From Desulfobulbus oralis (lineage in GTDB: Bacteria; Desulfobacterota; Desulfobulbia; Desulfobulbales; Desulfobulbaceae): 64,000 nt of DNA. Below are positions 9,300 through 19,204 of this stretch, piece by piece. The notes below the pieces were generated by a model that saw only the letters and a list, made by a program, of their open reading frames with translations, had not been told where the DNA came from and ran no database searches. The DNA lies in assembly GCF_002952055.1 (NCBI RefSeq), contig NZ_CP021255.1, positions 62,001 to 126,000 of the forward strand, given 5' to 3'. The position numbers and the translations under genes were made by a program. The stretch's first letter is position 1, and every line of letters begins with the position of its first letter.

Positions 9300-12200
9300 T
9301 GGAAACGACAACCCTGCCGGGCATTGCCATTGTAGGTATGGCCGGCAGATTTCCTGGTGCCCCAACCTTGGCGCAGTTTTGGCGCAACCTCAAGAACGGG
9401 GTTGATGCTCTTCATGCGTTTACTGACAATGAAATTTCTTCCCTCGTTCCCCAGGAGGTAAGAAACGCACCTAATTTCGTAAAGGCCGGTTACGTCCTGG
9501 ACGATATAGACTGCTTTGACGCGGCCTTCTTCAACATAAGCGCACGCGATGCCAGTTATATGGATCCGCAACACCGTCTCTTTTTGGAGTGTGCCTGGGA
9601 AGCGATGGAAAACGCAGGGTATGTACCAGGCACACAACAAGGCCCGGTTGGCGTTTACGCGAGTGCAGCGATCAGTACGTACCTGGTGCAACTCGCAGGC
9701 GAATTTCAGCCCTGGCAGCCCACCCGTTTCTTTGATGTGCTTTTGGGTAACGATAAAGACTATATTGCTTCTCGAGTCTGCTATAAGCTTGGGCTGAGTG
9801 GTCCCAGTTTAGTAGTACAAAGTGCCTGTTCTAGTTCACTTGCCGCCGTTTGCTTGGCCTGTGATAGTCTGTTGAATGGCCAGACTGATATGGCATTGGC
9901 AGGGGGAGTATGTCTGACCATACCACAACGGCATGGCTACTTGTGCGTGGATGGCGATGGCTTTCTGTCACCCAAAGCTCAATGCAGAGCCTTTGATGCA
10001 GAAGCCAATGGCACTGTGCAGGGAAACGGCGTTGGCGTAGTAGTGCTCAAGCGAATCAAAGATGCAGTGCAAGACGGTGATACTATTCATGCGGTCATTC
10101 AAGGTTTTGCTCTCAACAATGATGGTGCTGGACGTGCCGGTTTCACCGCTCCTAATCCCATTGGACAGGCACAGGTGATACGAGAGGCCATGGCCATGGC
10201 CGGAGTTAGGCCCGAGGATATATCCTATGTGGAAGCCCACGGCACGGGCACTGCGTTGGGTGACCCTTTGGAAATCCAGTCGCTCTCTTCGGTTTGGGGC
10301 AAAGACTTTACACCACGGAGCTGCCCAATCGGCTCTGTCAAGACCAATATCGGCCACCTCAATACTGCTGCTGGTGTGGCGGCACTCATCAAAACGACTT
10401 TGTCCATTGAGCATGGTCAAATACCTCCCAGTCTTCACTTTGAACGGCCCAATCCTGCCATCAATTTTGCGGCTACTCCTTTCTATGTCAACACGACCCT
10501 GCAAAATTGGCCTTTAGGCAAGGAGCCACGCTACGCTGGTGTGAGCTCTTTCGGCTTTGGCGGTGCCAATGCCCACGTAGTACTGAGTGAAGCCCCCACA
10601 ATTCGCCATATGGAAAAACGTCGGACCTGGCAGGTCCTGCCTCTGTCAGCCCGGAGCTCGGAAGAACTGAGTGCCATGCTTGAACGGCTACACGAACACT
10701 TGAAGACAAATCCCAGCGATGTAGGCGACGTAGCCTACACATTACAGGTAGGGCGTAAAGTTTTTCCTTGGAGAACAACTCTTGTCTGTAAGGATCTTCC
10801 AGAAGCCATAGCCCAGCTCGAGCATGGTAGTCCAATTTGTGGCCCATCATCAGAGAGCCCATTAGCACCACTGTTTTTCCTACCGGCTGACGGAGTATTT
10901 TCTGGACTAGCATCCAGGCTTTACCAGGATGAACCGGTTTTTCACCAGGTCCTAGACGAGTGTAGTGCTGTTCTAAAAGAAATTGCAGGGCAAGACATTG
11001 TCCCATGGCTGGCCGGAACGGCGAGGAGCTCGATACAAGCTCATCCCGGTGCGCTGTGCGCCTTGCAGATAGCCCTAGGACGTTTATGGCTGTCTTGGGG
11101 TGTAGAGCCGGCCTCTTTGCTGGGGCATGGTGCTGGCCTTTGCGCAGGTGCGGAGCTGAGTGGGCTGCTTGACCGCAAAGCGGCCTTGGCCTTGGCCTGC
11201 GCATTGGTAGAAAATGCCGACGATAAGCCACAAGCTGCGCTACCGACGCTACTACCCAAACTGCCACGTTGGCCACTTTACGCCGCAGCTGGCGGTTTAG
11301 TTACGGCCCAGAAAGCTCCAAATAGTGACTTTTGGTTACAACAAGCCCAGGAAAAGCCAAATGTTTTGAATGTACTTGCCACCATCCCTCAGGATGGCGT
11401 TGGGGCCCTGCTGATACTAGGAGGGTACGAATCGACGCAATTAACCGAACTCACGCGAAGCAGCACTATACCAATAATTACAAGCCTAGATATAAGCAAA
11501 GATAAAGAACCAAAAGATAAAACAATATATAGTGCTTTAGGAGAATTATGGCGTGTAGGCTGTACTGTTGATTGGCAAAGCACTACAGTACATAATGACT
11601 GCGGTAGACGCGTTCCTTTACCTACATATCCTTTTAAACGTCAGCGCTTTTGGCTGAAACGACCACTCAAGACCTTGCCTGAAGAAGCCACACATAGAGA
11701 ATCAGTCAACTCTGATTTAGCAAATTCAGTTGAAATGTCTGATTGGTTTTATGAACCAGTTTGGCAACGTCTTCAATCACGATTTAAGCCTCTTCCTGCA
11801 ATCCAAATAAAAAAGGAAAATTGGCTACTTTGTATGGACGAAAGCGGCTTCGGCGAATTGTTTGCCGCCCTTTTGCGTCAGTTAGGCCAGCAGGTAACAA
11901 TGGTCCGTCGAGGTAAAAATTTTAATCCTTCCGGTCAAGATACCTTCAGCCTGCGGCCAGAATGCCAGGATGACTGGAAGACACTGTTTGATGCTTTATC
12001 AGTTTCTGGAAGAAATCCTAATCGTGTGGTGTATTTCTGGCCAATTGATGACACAGATAATACAGTTAACCTATATACAGATTGCTACAATGGCTTAATT
12101 CAATTGATTTGTCTTCTAGGAGAACAAAAGAATAATAATCAATACAATATATCTGTTATTTCTCGTCAATTACACGTGGTATTAGGTGAAGAAGATGTTA

Positions 12201-13633
12201 AACCGGAAAAATCATTACTTTTGGGACCATGCCTTGTATCGACACAGGAATACCCCAACTTACGTGTTCTCGTCATAGATCTACCTAAGGAATCAAAATC
12301 AACATCCACGTATATTGAACCATTGTTAAGTGATATACTTGCAAATACTGAAACAATTACTGAATCGTGCCATATTTTGGCTTATCGAGGTGGTTTTCGT
12401 TGGGCACGCCATTTCACGCCACTACTGCTTGAACCTCAGAAGGATAACTTTGCTTTTAAGCATGGCGGTACTTATATCATTGTTGGTGGATTGGGTGGTA
12501 TCGGTACAGTAATAACCAAATTTCTCGCCAAGGAATATAAGGCTCGCTTGGTCATAATAGGACGATCACCGCTGCCACCTCAGGAACAGTGGCCCCAACT
12601 CATCGAAAATTCTGTCGATACGGCATTAACCACTCGCCTTCGGCACCTTATTCAGCTCAAGGCACAAGGAGCTCAGGTACTGACGTTTAGTGCTGACATT
12701 GCCGATGAGGTAGCTATGCGACAGATTTTTACCGAAACTAGTGCAGCTTTTGGAAAATTAGATGGGATTATTCATGTAGCGGGAATCAACCGACAGAATC
12801 TCATGTGTCAAGTCGCTAATGCAGAGCATGAAACTATCATATCTGGAAATCTATGCTCAAAAGTACAGGGAGCTTACGTTTTGGAACGTCTCTCCACAGA
12901 ATTTCAACCCGGCTTTTTAGCATATTTTTCATCTTTGGCTTCCTTTGGTGGGTTGTCAGGAAGTGTTGAATATACGGCAGCAAATGCCGTACTGGATACT
13001 TGGGCCGATTGTCCAGCCATTGGTTTTCGTCGAATCGTTATCAACTGGAATTACTGGCTTGGTGTAGGAATGGGAAAAAATACAGTAAATGGAGCATTAA
13101 CCGACGGTTTAACACCGGATCAAGGAATGATAATATTTCAACGAATATTAGATTCAGATTGTACACATATTGCCATATGCACACGCGATCTAGATACATT
13201 AATATATCAAGCACGACAACAAAAGAGTAATATTAAACATAATATTCCAACAGAAGAACGTAGTAAATCTGCAGATAGACCAGAGATAGATGCAGATTAT
13301 ATATCTCCTAATAATGAATTAGAGATTACTCTATGTAATTTATGGGCAGAAGTTTTGGAAATTGCCAATGTTGGATTAAATGATCCATTTTTAGACTTGG
13401 GTGGCGATTCCTTAGCGGCTATTAAGCTGGACGCACGCCTACGCGAGATTTTTAATATCAAGATACCAGTTAACGTACTATTTACTCACAATACGGTAAC
13501 TAAGTTGGCATTATATCTTCTAGAAAATGAAGAATATACTGGACAAGTTCTAGAAACAGCACAAGCATTTCAAAAAGTCAAAAATATGAGCTCTGAAGAG
13601 ATTAAAGAAGCTCTTAAACAAATTAATGGATGA
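9299..13633 (+). CDS. PKS module KS-(decayed AT)-KR-ACP, HMWP1-like
   Basis: A 1444-residue single polyketide module expected to extend the chain from NRPS1 by one malonyl unit and reduce the beta-keto group to hydroxyl. KS is at 1-430 with Cys177 (SACSSS), His314 (EAHGTG) and His353 (KTNIGH), all intact. An acyltransferase-like region (about 500-780) has GHGAG at the nucleophile elbow (Gly611 instead of Ser), and only about 45 residues separate it from the later PLYAA segment where a normal AT has more than 100; the SHAFHS-type substrate motif is absent. KR carries GGLGGIG near 1063 and a YTAANA active-site Tyr. ACP has LGGDS (Ser1371). No methyltransferase domain is present, unlike HMWP1. 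Codon and base composition change within the gene: the KS half resembles NRPS1, while the KR-ACP half is visibly AT-richer. It starts on the NRPS1 stop codon (TAATG). Confidence 0.9.
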   Translation: METTTLPGIAIVGMAGRFPGAPTLAQFWRNLKNGVDALHAFTDNEISSLVPQEVRNAPNFVKAGYVLDDIDCFDAAFFNISARDASYMDPQHRLFLECAWEAMENAGYVPGTQQGPVGVYASAAISTYLVQLAGEFQPWQPTRFFDVLLGNDKDYIASRVCYKLGLSGPSLVVQSACSSSLAAVCLACDSLLNGQTDMALAGGVCLTIPQRHGYLCVDGDGFLSPKAQCRAFDAEANGTVQGNGVGVVVLKRIKDAVQDGDTIHAVIQGFALNNDGAGRAGFTAPNPIGQAQVIREAMAMAGVRPEDISYVEAHGTGTALGDPLEIQSLSSVWGKDFTPRSCPIGSVKTNIGHLNTAAGVAALIKTTLSIEHGQIPPSLHFERPNPAINFAATPFYVNTTLQNWPLGKEPRYAGVSSFGFGGANAHVVLSEAPTIRHMEKRRTWQVLPLSARSSEELSAMLERLHEHLKTNPSDVGDVAYTLQVGRKVFPWRTTLVCKDLPEAIAQLEHGSPICGPSSESPLAPLFFLPADGVFSGLASRLYQDEPVFHQVLDECSAVLKEIAGQDIVPWLAGTARSSIQAHPGALCALQIALGRLWLSWGVEPASLLGHGAGLCAGAELSGLLDRKAALALACALVENADDKPQAALPTLLPKLPRWPLYAAAGGLVTAQKAPNSDFWLQQAQEKPNVLNVLATIPQDGVGALLILGGYESTQLTELTRSSTIPIITSLDISKDKEPKDKTIYSALGELWRVGCTVDWQSTTVHNDCGRRVPLPTYPFKRQRFWLKRPLKTLPEEATHRESVNSDLANSVEMSDWFYEPVWQRLQSRFKPLPAIQIKKENWLLCMDESGFGELFAALLRQLGQQVTMVRRGKNFNPSGQDTFSLRPECQDDWKTLFDALSVSGRNPNRVVYFWPIDDTDNTVNLYTDCYNGLIQLICLLGEQKNNNQYNISVISRQLHVVLGEEDVKPEKSLLLGPCLVSTQEYPNLRVLVIDLPKESKSTSTYIEPLLSDILANTETITESCHILAYRGGFRWARHFTPLLLEPQKDNFAFKHGGTYIIVGGLGGIGTVITKFLAKEYKARLVIIGRSPLPPQEQWPQLIENSVDTALTTRLRHLIQLKAQGAQVLTFSADIADEVAMRQIFTETSAAFGKLDGIIHVAGINRQNLMCQVANAEHETIISGNLCSKVQGAYVLERLSTEFQPGFLAYFSSLASFGGLSGSVEYTAANAVLDTWADCPAIGFRRIVINWNYWLGVGMGKNTVNGALTDGLTPDQGMIIFQRILDSDCTHIAICTRDLDTLIYQARQQKSNIKHNIPTEERSKSADRPEIDADYISPNNELEITLCNLWAEVLEIANVGLNDPFLDLGGDSLAAIKLDARLREIFNIKIPVNVLFTHNTVTKLALYLLENEEYTGQVLETAQAFQKVKNMSSEEIKEALKQING

Positions 13634-13672
13634 TTACTTATCATCCTCAACCCCAAGAAAAGGAGAAAAAAG

Positions 13673-15859
13673 ATGAATTACCCTGTAAACTGTAATCTGC
13701 AAGAAGATGCAAGAAACGCAAAAAATAAAACTCTTTTAAAAACAAAGAGTTTTAATTGGCCTGTTCTAAGCTATCTATTAGTAGGTATAATGAGCGCTAG
13801 TACAGTTCATGCGGAAAACAATGCAAACAAAGAGACAAGCTATACGCTTGAAGAAATTACAGTTACCGCTCAGAAGCGGGAGGAAAAAGTACAGAATATA
13901 CCAATCAGTGTTAATGTTCTTAATGATCAGCAAATTGAAGATGCTAATATTAAGGATACTACCGAACTAATTCGATACATACCTAACGTTTATACAAAGG
14001 ATTCTGGTTCATACCAACAGATCAACATTCGTGGTGTAGGTAGTTTTGTTACCTCTCTGTATCCTACCACAGCGATGTACATTGACGATATCAACCTACC
14101 CATCGTATACATGCAAAATCAAGAACTCTTTGACGTGGAACGGGTGGAAGTGCTCAAGGGCCCGCAAGGAACACTCTATGGACGTAATTCCGAAGCAGGC
14201 GTCATAAATATTGTGACCCGCCAACCAGATAATGACTTGCGTGGCAAGGTGTTCACTCAACTTAGCGTCTTTGACACTGATGGTGACTGGGCACCAGGCT
14301 ACCAATTGGGTGCAAACGTAAGCACCCCCATCGTAACAGATATTATGTACTTCAGTCTGGCAGGTAAATGGAATTACGACCAAGGCCCCATTACCAATGA
14401 TTTTAACAATGACGATGAAGCCCGCAAGATCAATCGTGGATTCGGGCGCACTCAACTGCGCTGGACTCCCACCGAGCAACTCGATATCTCGTTCTTAGGT
14501 GATATCTCAAGCAGCGACGAGAATTTTGGTTATGGCCGCTATAAAGATGGTATGTTTAAAACGGAGCGCCTGCATATTGCCCGGAATGATAAAAATAATC
14601 GCAACTGGAACGGTGATAGCGAGAGCCTACGAGTGAAGTATAAAGGTGAAGAAATTGACCTAACCTCTATAACTGGCAGGAGATATTTCTCTGATGATGC
14701 AAATTGGGATATGGACATGACAACTCTGCCTACATCATATATGAACACATTTATGACAGAAAAGGTAGACATGTGGACTCAGGAATTCAGATTCAGTTCT
14801 TCTGAAAAAAATGAAAGTCCACTCGCTTGGCTTTTAGGTATTTATGGATTTACAGAAGATACAAAGGTTACAGGTGACTACCTAGCTGGCATGCCAGGCA
14901 TGTCTAATAATACGTACCGCAATACAGATATTGACTCAGACGGTTTTGCTTTATTTGGTCAAGGTACCTATACTATAATTGACCGCTTACATCTTACAGC
15001 AGGATTACGGTACGAGTATAACAGTCAATGGGGTGAGCAGCGCTTTACATCTGAAATGGAACCAAATTATCCTACAAGTACAATGAATTACAAAAAACAT
15101 TTAACGGGTGATGAATTGCTACCGAAATTTTCGGTGAGCTATGATTTTACAGATGACGTTATGGGCTACGCCACCGCTTCTCGCGGTTTTTTAAGTGGTG
15201 GCTTTGATTATGTTTCAGCTACTAACAATGAAACTTTTTATTATGAACCAGAGTATACGTGGAACTATGAAGTTGGTGTAAAAACTTCATGGCTTGATAA
15301 TAAACTACTTGCTAATTTGGCAGCTTTCTATATTGATATGACAGATAAGCAAGCATCTGAAGTATTGTCCCTCAATCAAGCAAAAATATCAAATATAGCA
15401 GAAGCGAATTCTAAAGGATTTGAGATAGAATTACAAGCTCGTCCTGCCACTGGATTGACCTTTTCTGGTGGCTTTGGTTACACTATGACAGAGATTACCA
15501 ACTGGTATGATCCAGTCACACAGTATGACTACCACGGTAACGAACTTCCCAATGCTCCACGTTTTACCTATAATCTTAGTACCATGTACCAGCATAGCAC
15601 TGGTTTATACGGACGCGTTGATTTGTTGGGAACAGGTAAGTTCTACCATGATGCTACCAATATGCAGGAGGAATCTGCATATGAGTTGGTAAATATTCGG
15701 TTAGGTTATTCTGGAGAGCACTGGGATGTTTCGCTTTGGTGCAAGAACCTCTTTGACCGTTCCTACTATACCGTGCAAGCTCCTATTCCAGGGTACGGCA
15801 CGTTGGCTTTCGACGGCGATCCCCGGCAAATCGGGATGACAGTGGCCTGGCGCTTTTAA
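13673..15859 (+). CDS. TonB-dependent outer-membrane receptor, FyuA-like
   Basis: A 728-residue receptor, probably for the metal-loaded product of this locus. It has a long N-terminal region ending in a hydrophobic segment and signal cleavage near VHA-EN (about residue 45), followed by the TonB box EEITVTA (about 59-65). Next comes a plug domain with NIRGVGS and VEVLKGPQGTLYGRNS, and a barrel ending in Phe (VAWRF). The plug shares the RGPQGTLYG-type region and the N..TRQPD strand with the yersiniabactin/pesticin receptor FyuA. A very good ribosome-binding site (AAGGAGAA) precedes the ATG. It sits between the PKS and NRPS3 genes, so receptor and enzyme are probably co-expressed. Composition is AT-rich like the preceding half of the PKS gene. 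Family is certain; the ligand is inferred. Confidence 0.9.
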   Translation: MNYPVNCNLQEDARNAKNKTLLKTKSFNWPVLSYLLVGIMSASTVHAENNANKETSYTLEEITVTAQKREEKVQNIPISVNVLNDQQIEDANIKDTTELIRYIPNVYTKDSGSYQQINIRGVGSFVTSLYPTTAMYIDDINLPIVYMQNQELFDVERVEVLKGPQGTLYGRNSEAGVINIVTRQPDNDLRGKVFTQLSVFDTDGDWAPGYQLGANVSTPIVTDIMYFSLAGKWNYDQGPITNDFNNDDEARKINRGFGRTQLRWTPTEQLDISFLGDISSSDENFGYGRYKDGMFKTERLHIARNDKNNRNWNGDSESLRVKYKGEEIDLTSITGRRYFSDDANWDMDMTTLPTSYMNTFMTEKVDMWTQEFRFSSSEKNESPLAWLLGIYGFTEDTKVTGDYLAGMPGMSNNTYRNTDIDSDGFALFGQGTYTIIDRLHLTAGLRYEYNSQWGEQRFTSEMEPNYPTSTMNYKKHLTGDELLPKFSVSYDFTDDVMGYATASRGFLSGGFDYVSATNNETFYYEPEYTWNYEVGVKTSWLDNKLLANLAAFYIDMTDKQASEVLSLNQAKISNIAEANSKGFEIELQARPATGLTFSGGFGYTMTEITNWYDPVTQYDYHGNELPNAPRFTYNLSTMYQHSTGLYGRVDLLGTGKFYHDATNMQEESAYELVNIRLGYSGEHWDVSLWCKNLFDRSYYTVQAPIPGYGTLAFDGDPRQIGMTVAWRF

Positions 15860-15874
15860 ACGTATAATTTTTGA

Positions 15875-15907
15875 ATTGGAACGCACCACGTTCTGGTGCG
15901 TTCCAAT
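15875..15907 (+). terminator. perfect 14-bp intercistronic hairpin
   Basis: ATTGGAACGCACCA (15875-15888) and its exact complement TGGTGCGTTCCAAT (15894-15907) flank a five-base loop. It lies between the receptor stop (15859) and the NRPS3 ribosome-binding site (GAGG at 15920). The following bases, CTTTGC, are not a proper U-tract, so it is more likely a partial terminator, an mRNA processing site or a 3' stabiliser that sets receptor and NRPS3 expression apart. Confidence 0.6.
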
Positions 15908-15928
15908 CTTTGCAATTCCGAGGTACAG

Positions 15929-18900
15929 ATGCTTTCTTCTGACCAGCGTTCTCTGATGGCCCAATTGCTGAAAAACCGCACAGCCGCTGCAGACGCCAAA
16001 AATTCAATACTTCAACCCAATTCGGCCGATCGTTTTTTGCCATTTCCCCTAACTGATGTACAGCAGAGCTATTTAGCTGGACGTGGTAGCGGTATGGACT
16101 TGGGCGGTACCGCTACTCGCGGTTACCAGGAATTTGACATCAAAAATCTGGACCCAAGACGCTACGAGCATGCCTGGCTGTGCGTTATCGCTCGCCACGA
16201 CACGCTGCGCACCATCATAAACGCAGATGCCACCCAACAAGTACTGCCCAAAATCCCTTCTTGGAAACTACTCGTCAAAAACCTACGCAACCTGCCGACA
16301 GCTCAACAAAACTTGGCGCTCGACGCAGTTCGCCAGGAAATGACAAAAACAGTGACGGATCCCCAAGTCTGGCCGCTCTTCGATGTACGGATTTCGTTGC
16401 TGGATCATGGTTTGGCCAGAGTGCATCTGGGTATTGATGCATTATTACTGGATGCGTCTAGCTTTCCAATCTTGCTGGAAGAACTCCAATTTTTTTACGA
16501 CCACCCTGATGCTGTTTTACCAGAACCAGAACTACGCTTTCGTGATTATGTGCTGGCCCTAGAAGCCAGTAAGCATGAACCCGAATTTGCCCGGGCTCGG
16601 GATTACTGGCTAAAGCGCCTGCCCACCCTAGCCCCAGCTCCCGAATTTCACGGCACATCTACGCTTCGAGAAGAGGACAGGCATTTCCGCCGATACTCCT
16701 TGGTCTGGCCACTAGCCGAATGGCAGGCGATGGAGCGCAAGGCTGCACACATGGGGATCACCGGTGCTTTTGTTTTGTTGGCAGCCTATGCCGAAGTCAT
16801 TCGCCTATGGAATCGCTATTGCGACTTTACTCTAAGTATTTCCCGTTTTAACCGAGTAAATCTTCATCCAGGTGTGCCAAAAATTCTGGGTGATTTCACT
16901 GATATCTTGCTTTTGGAGTGCCGTTGTCCGTCTGGAAGTACCCTCTTGGATCGAGCCCAACTTTTACAGCAGCAATTCTGGCAAGATATGGAGCACGCAC
17001 GCTTTAATGGCGTCCAGGTTATCCGCGAACTGCGGCAAATTCGGCCCGATAGTGCCGCAATGCCTGTGGCTTTCACCGATATTCTCAAGGCTGGCGACAT
17101 TGGCCAATCTGCCAGGCTGGGGGGCGAAGAGCTGGAGCTACGCCACGCCGTTAGTCAGACAGCCCAAGTGCTCATTGACTTCAATGCTATCCAGTTTGCT
17201 GGTGAGGTACGTTTTAATTGGGATGTGGCGGAAAATGCCTTCCCTGCTGGTCGCATTGAGGCCATGTTCTCGGATTTTTCCGGCTTGCTCAGACGAATGG
17301 CCATTGAGGATGAAGTCTTCTCCGAGACGTTTCCCCTGAGAGCGCCTGTGGATGACAGGACTCGTCACGCAACAGCCAATGCCACAGCGACCCCACTTGA
17401 GCAACGAATGCTACATCAATTATTTGACGCACAGGCGTTGGCGTACCCAGATGCATCAGCTGTAATCACCCCGGAGCGGCGGCTCAATTACGGCGAGTTG
17501 CGCGGATTGGCCCGTACCTTAGGCGAGCAAATTTGGAGTCAAGGAATTAAGTCTGGTGAATTGGTAGCCGTGGTTATGGAAAGAGACTGGGAACAGGCTC
17601 TGGCTGTGTTGGGCATTCTTTATGCTGGGGCAGCTTACTTACCCATTGACCCGAATTCTCCTGCGGATCGCCTGCATAACCTGCTGGCCGAAGGCCGGGT
17701 TAAGCTGGTACTGACTCAGCAACGGCTTACCCAAAGCCTAAATTGGCCGGCGGCCCTGCAAGTCCTGGCCGTTGATGAATGGGCGGCAAGCGCGTCACTC
17801 CTACCGCAGGAGCAAGCAACCCGATGGCACCAATCTCTGGACGATTTGGCCTATGTAATCTTTACCTCAGGATCAACGGGGAAACCCAAAGGAGTGGGGA
17901 TTACACATGGCGCAGCGGTCAACACCTTGGCCGATATCAACCGGCGCCTTGGAGTTACCCATAAAGATGCAGTGTTGGCCTTATCAGATTTAAATTTTGA
18001 TCTGTCGGTGTATGACCTTTTCGGACTGTGGGCTGCTGGCGGTACTGTGGTATTTCCTGCGTCGGATCGAACTCGTGATCCAGGTCACTGGGTTGAATTG
18101 ATGACCTCTACAAGTGTCAGCCTGTGGAACACTGTGCCGGCCCTGATGCAGGCACTTATTCCCACTTTGTCAGAAAAAAAGAGCAAAAAACTTAAGCTGC
18201 GTGCAGTTTTGCTCAGTGGAGACTGGGTGCCCGTAACTCTCCCTGGCGACATTCATAAGTACTGGCCCGGTGCCAGAGTGCTTGCCCTAGGAGGAGCTAC
18301 TGAGGCGGCAATTTGGTCTAACTGCTTTGAAATCGGCAAGGTACCAGAGGAGTGGTCCCGCATTCCCTATGGTCGCCCACTGGCCAATCAACATCTCCAC
18401 ATTTTAAATGACGCCTTGCAGGAATGCCCAGACAATGTGTTGGGCCAAATTTTTATCTCCGGCAAGGGCCTGGCGCAGGGCTACTGGAACGATCAGCAAA
18501 AAACAGACATGGCCTTTCTTATCCATCCTGAAACCGGTGAGAGACTGTACCGAACTGGAGATCTAGGCTTCTGGAGGTCAGATGGCAATGTGGAATTTAT
18601 GGGGAGACTTGATTTTCAGGTAAAAATAGGTGGTTATCGTATTGAACTTGGGGAGATTGAAGCGATTCTGGGCCGACATCCAGGCATCAAGGACTGCGTG
18701 GTCTCGTGTATCAGCCGCAATCCCGGCAACAGTCGCCAACTGATCTGCCATTATGTCCCAGAGATAGGGCAGGAGCTTGAAGCAGCCGACCTGCGTTCCT
18801 TTCTGCTCTCCTCTTTACCTCGCTATATGACTCCCGATCTATACGTACGGCTTAAGGCTCTCCCGCTTAATGCCAACGGTAAAGTCAATCGTCATGCGCT

Positions 18901-19204
18901 CCCCATACCAGTAGATGTAGACGCCGCCACCAAGAATTTTGAACCGCCGCAGGCAGGTTTGGAAAGCTTGATAGCCGGTTTTCTGGCTGAGGCAACAGGT
19001 CAGCCGCACATTGGCAGACACGACAACTTTTTTGAGCTGGGTGGCAACTCGCTTATGGCCATGCAAATCATGCACCAGATCCAGCAACGTCTCGACGTCA
19101 GTTTGCAACTTGGCAACTTTTTTGACGCGCCCACGGTAGCCAGTCTGGCGACACTAGTGAACCAATCCATGAAAAGTGAGACAATAGAGGAAGGAACATT
19201 ATGA
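15929..19204 (+). CDS. NRPS3: Cy-A-PCP cysteine module
   Basis: A 1091-residue single module expected to condense and cyclise a cysteine onto the beta-hydroxyacyl chain from the PKS. The Cy domain (about 20-470) has DALLLDASS at about 170. The A domain (about 490-1000) has FTSGSTGKPKG, FDLSVYD (about 690), WNTVPAL, LLSGDW and GGATEAAIW, the same cysteine-type signature as its neighbours. PCP has LGGNS (Ser1041). I chose ATG 15929 (MLSSDQRS) because GAGG lies six bases upstream; an upstream in-frame start at 15896 would fall inside the hairpin. Its last codons overlap NRPS4 by ATGA, implying translational coupling. In yersiniabactin the corresponding Cy lies in HMWP1 fused to the PKS and there is no separate A domain, so this stand-alone module is a clear departure. 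Confidence 0.9.
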   Translation: MLSSDQRSLMAQLLKNRTAAADAKNSILQPNSADRFLPFPLTDVQQSYLAGRGSGMDLGGTATRGYQEFDIKNLDPRRYEHAWLCVIARHDTLRTIINADATQQVLPKIPSWKLLVKNLRNLPTAQQNLALDAVRQEMTKTVTDPQVWPLFDVRISLLDHGLARVHLGIDALLLDASSFPILLEELQFFYDHPDAVLPEPELRFRDYVLALEASKHEPEFARARDYWLKRLPTLAPAPEFHGTSTLREEDRHFRRYSLVWPLAEWQAMERKAAHMGITGAFVLLAAYAEVIRLWNRYCDFTLSISRFNRVNLHPGVPKILGDFTDILLLECRCPSGSTLLDRAQLLQQQFWQDMEHARFNGVQVIRELRQIRPDSAAMPVAFTDILKAGDIGQSARLGGEELELRHAVSQTAQVLIDFNAIQFAGEVRFNWDVAENAFPAGRIEAMFSDFSGLLRRMAIEDEVFSETFPLRAPVDDRTRHATANATATPLEQRMLHQLFDAQALAYPDASAVITPERRLNYGELRGLARTLGEQIWSQGIKSGELVAVVMERDWEQALAVLGILYAGAAYLPIDPNSPADRLHNLLAEGRVKLVLTQQRLTQSLNWPAALQVLAVDEWAASASLLPQEQATRWHQSLDDLAYVIFTSGSTGKPKGVGITHGAAVNTLADINRRLGVTHKDAVLALSDLNFDLSVYDLFGLWAAGGTVVFPASDRTRDPGHWVELMTSTSVSLWNTVPALMQALIPTLSEKKSKKLKLRAVLLSGDWVPVTLPGDIHKYWPGARVLALGGATEAAIWSNCFEIGKVPEEWSRIPYGRPLANQHLHILNDALQECPDNVLGQIFISGKGLAQGYWNDQQKTDMAFLIHPETGERLYRTGDLGFWRSDGNVEFMGRLDFQVKIGGYRIELGEIEAILGRHPGIKDCVVSCISRNPGNSRQLICHYVPEIGQELEAADLRSFLLSSLPRYMTPDLYVRLKALPLNANGKVNRHALPIPVDVDAATKNFEPPQAGLESLIAGFLAEATGQPHIGRHDNFFELGGNSLMAMQIMHQIQQRLDVSLQLGNFFDAPTVASLATLVNQSMKSETIEEGTL

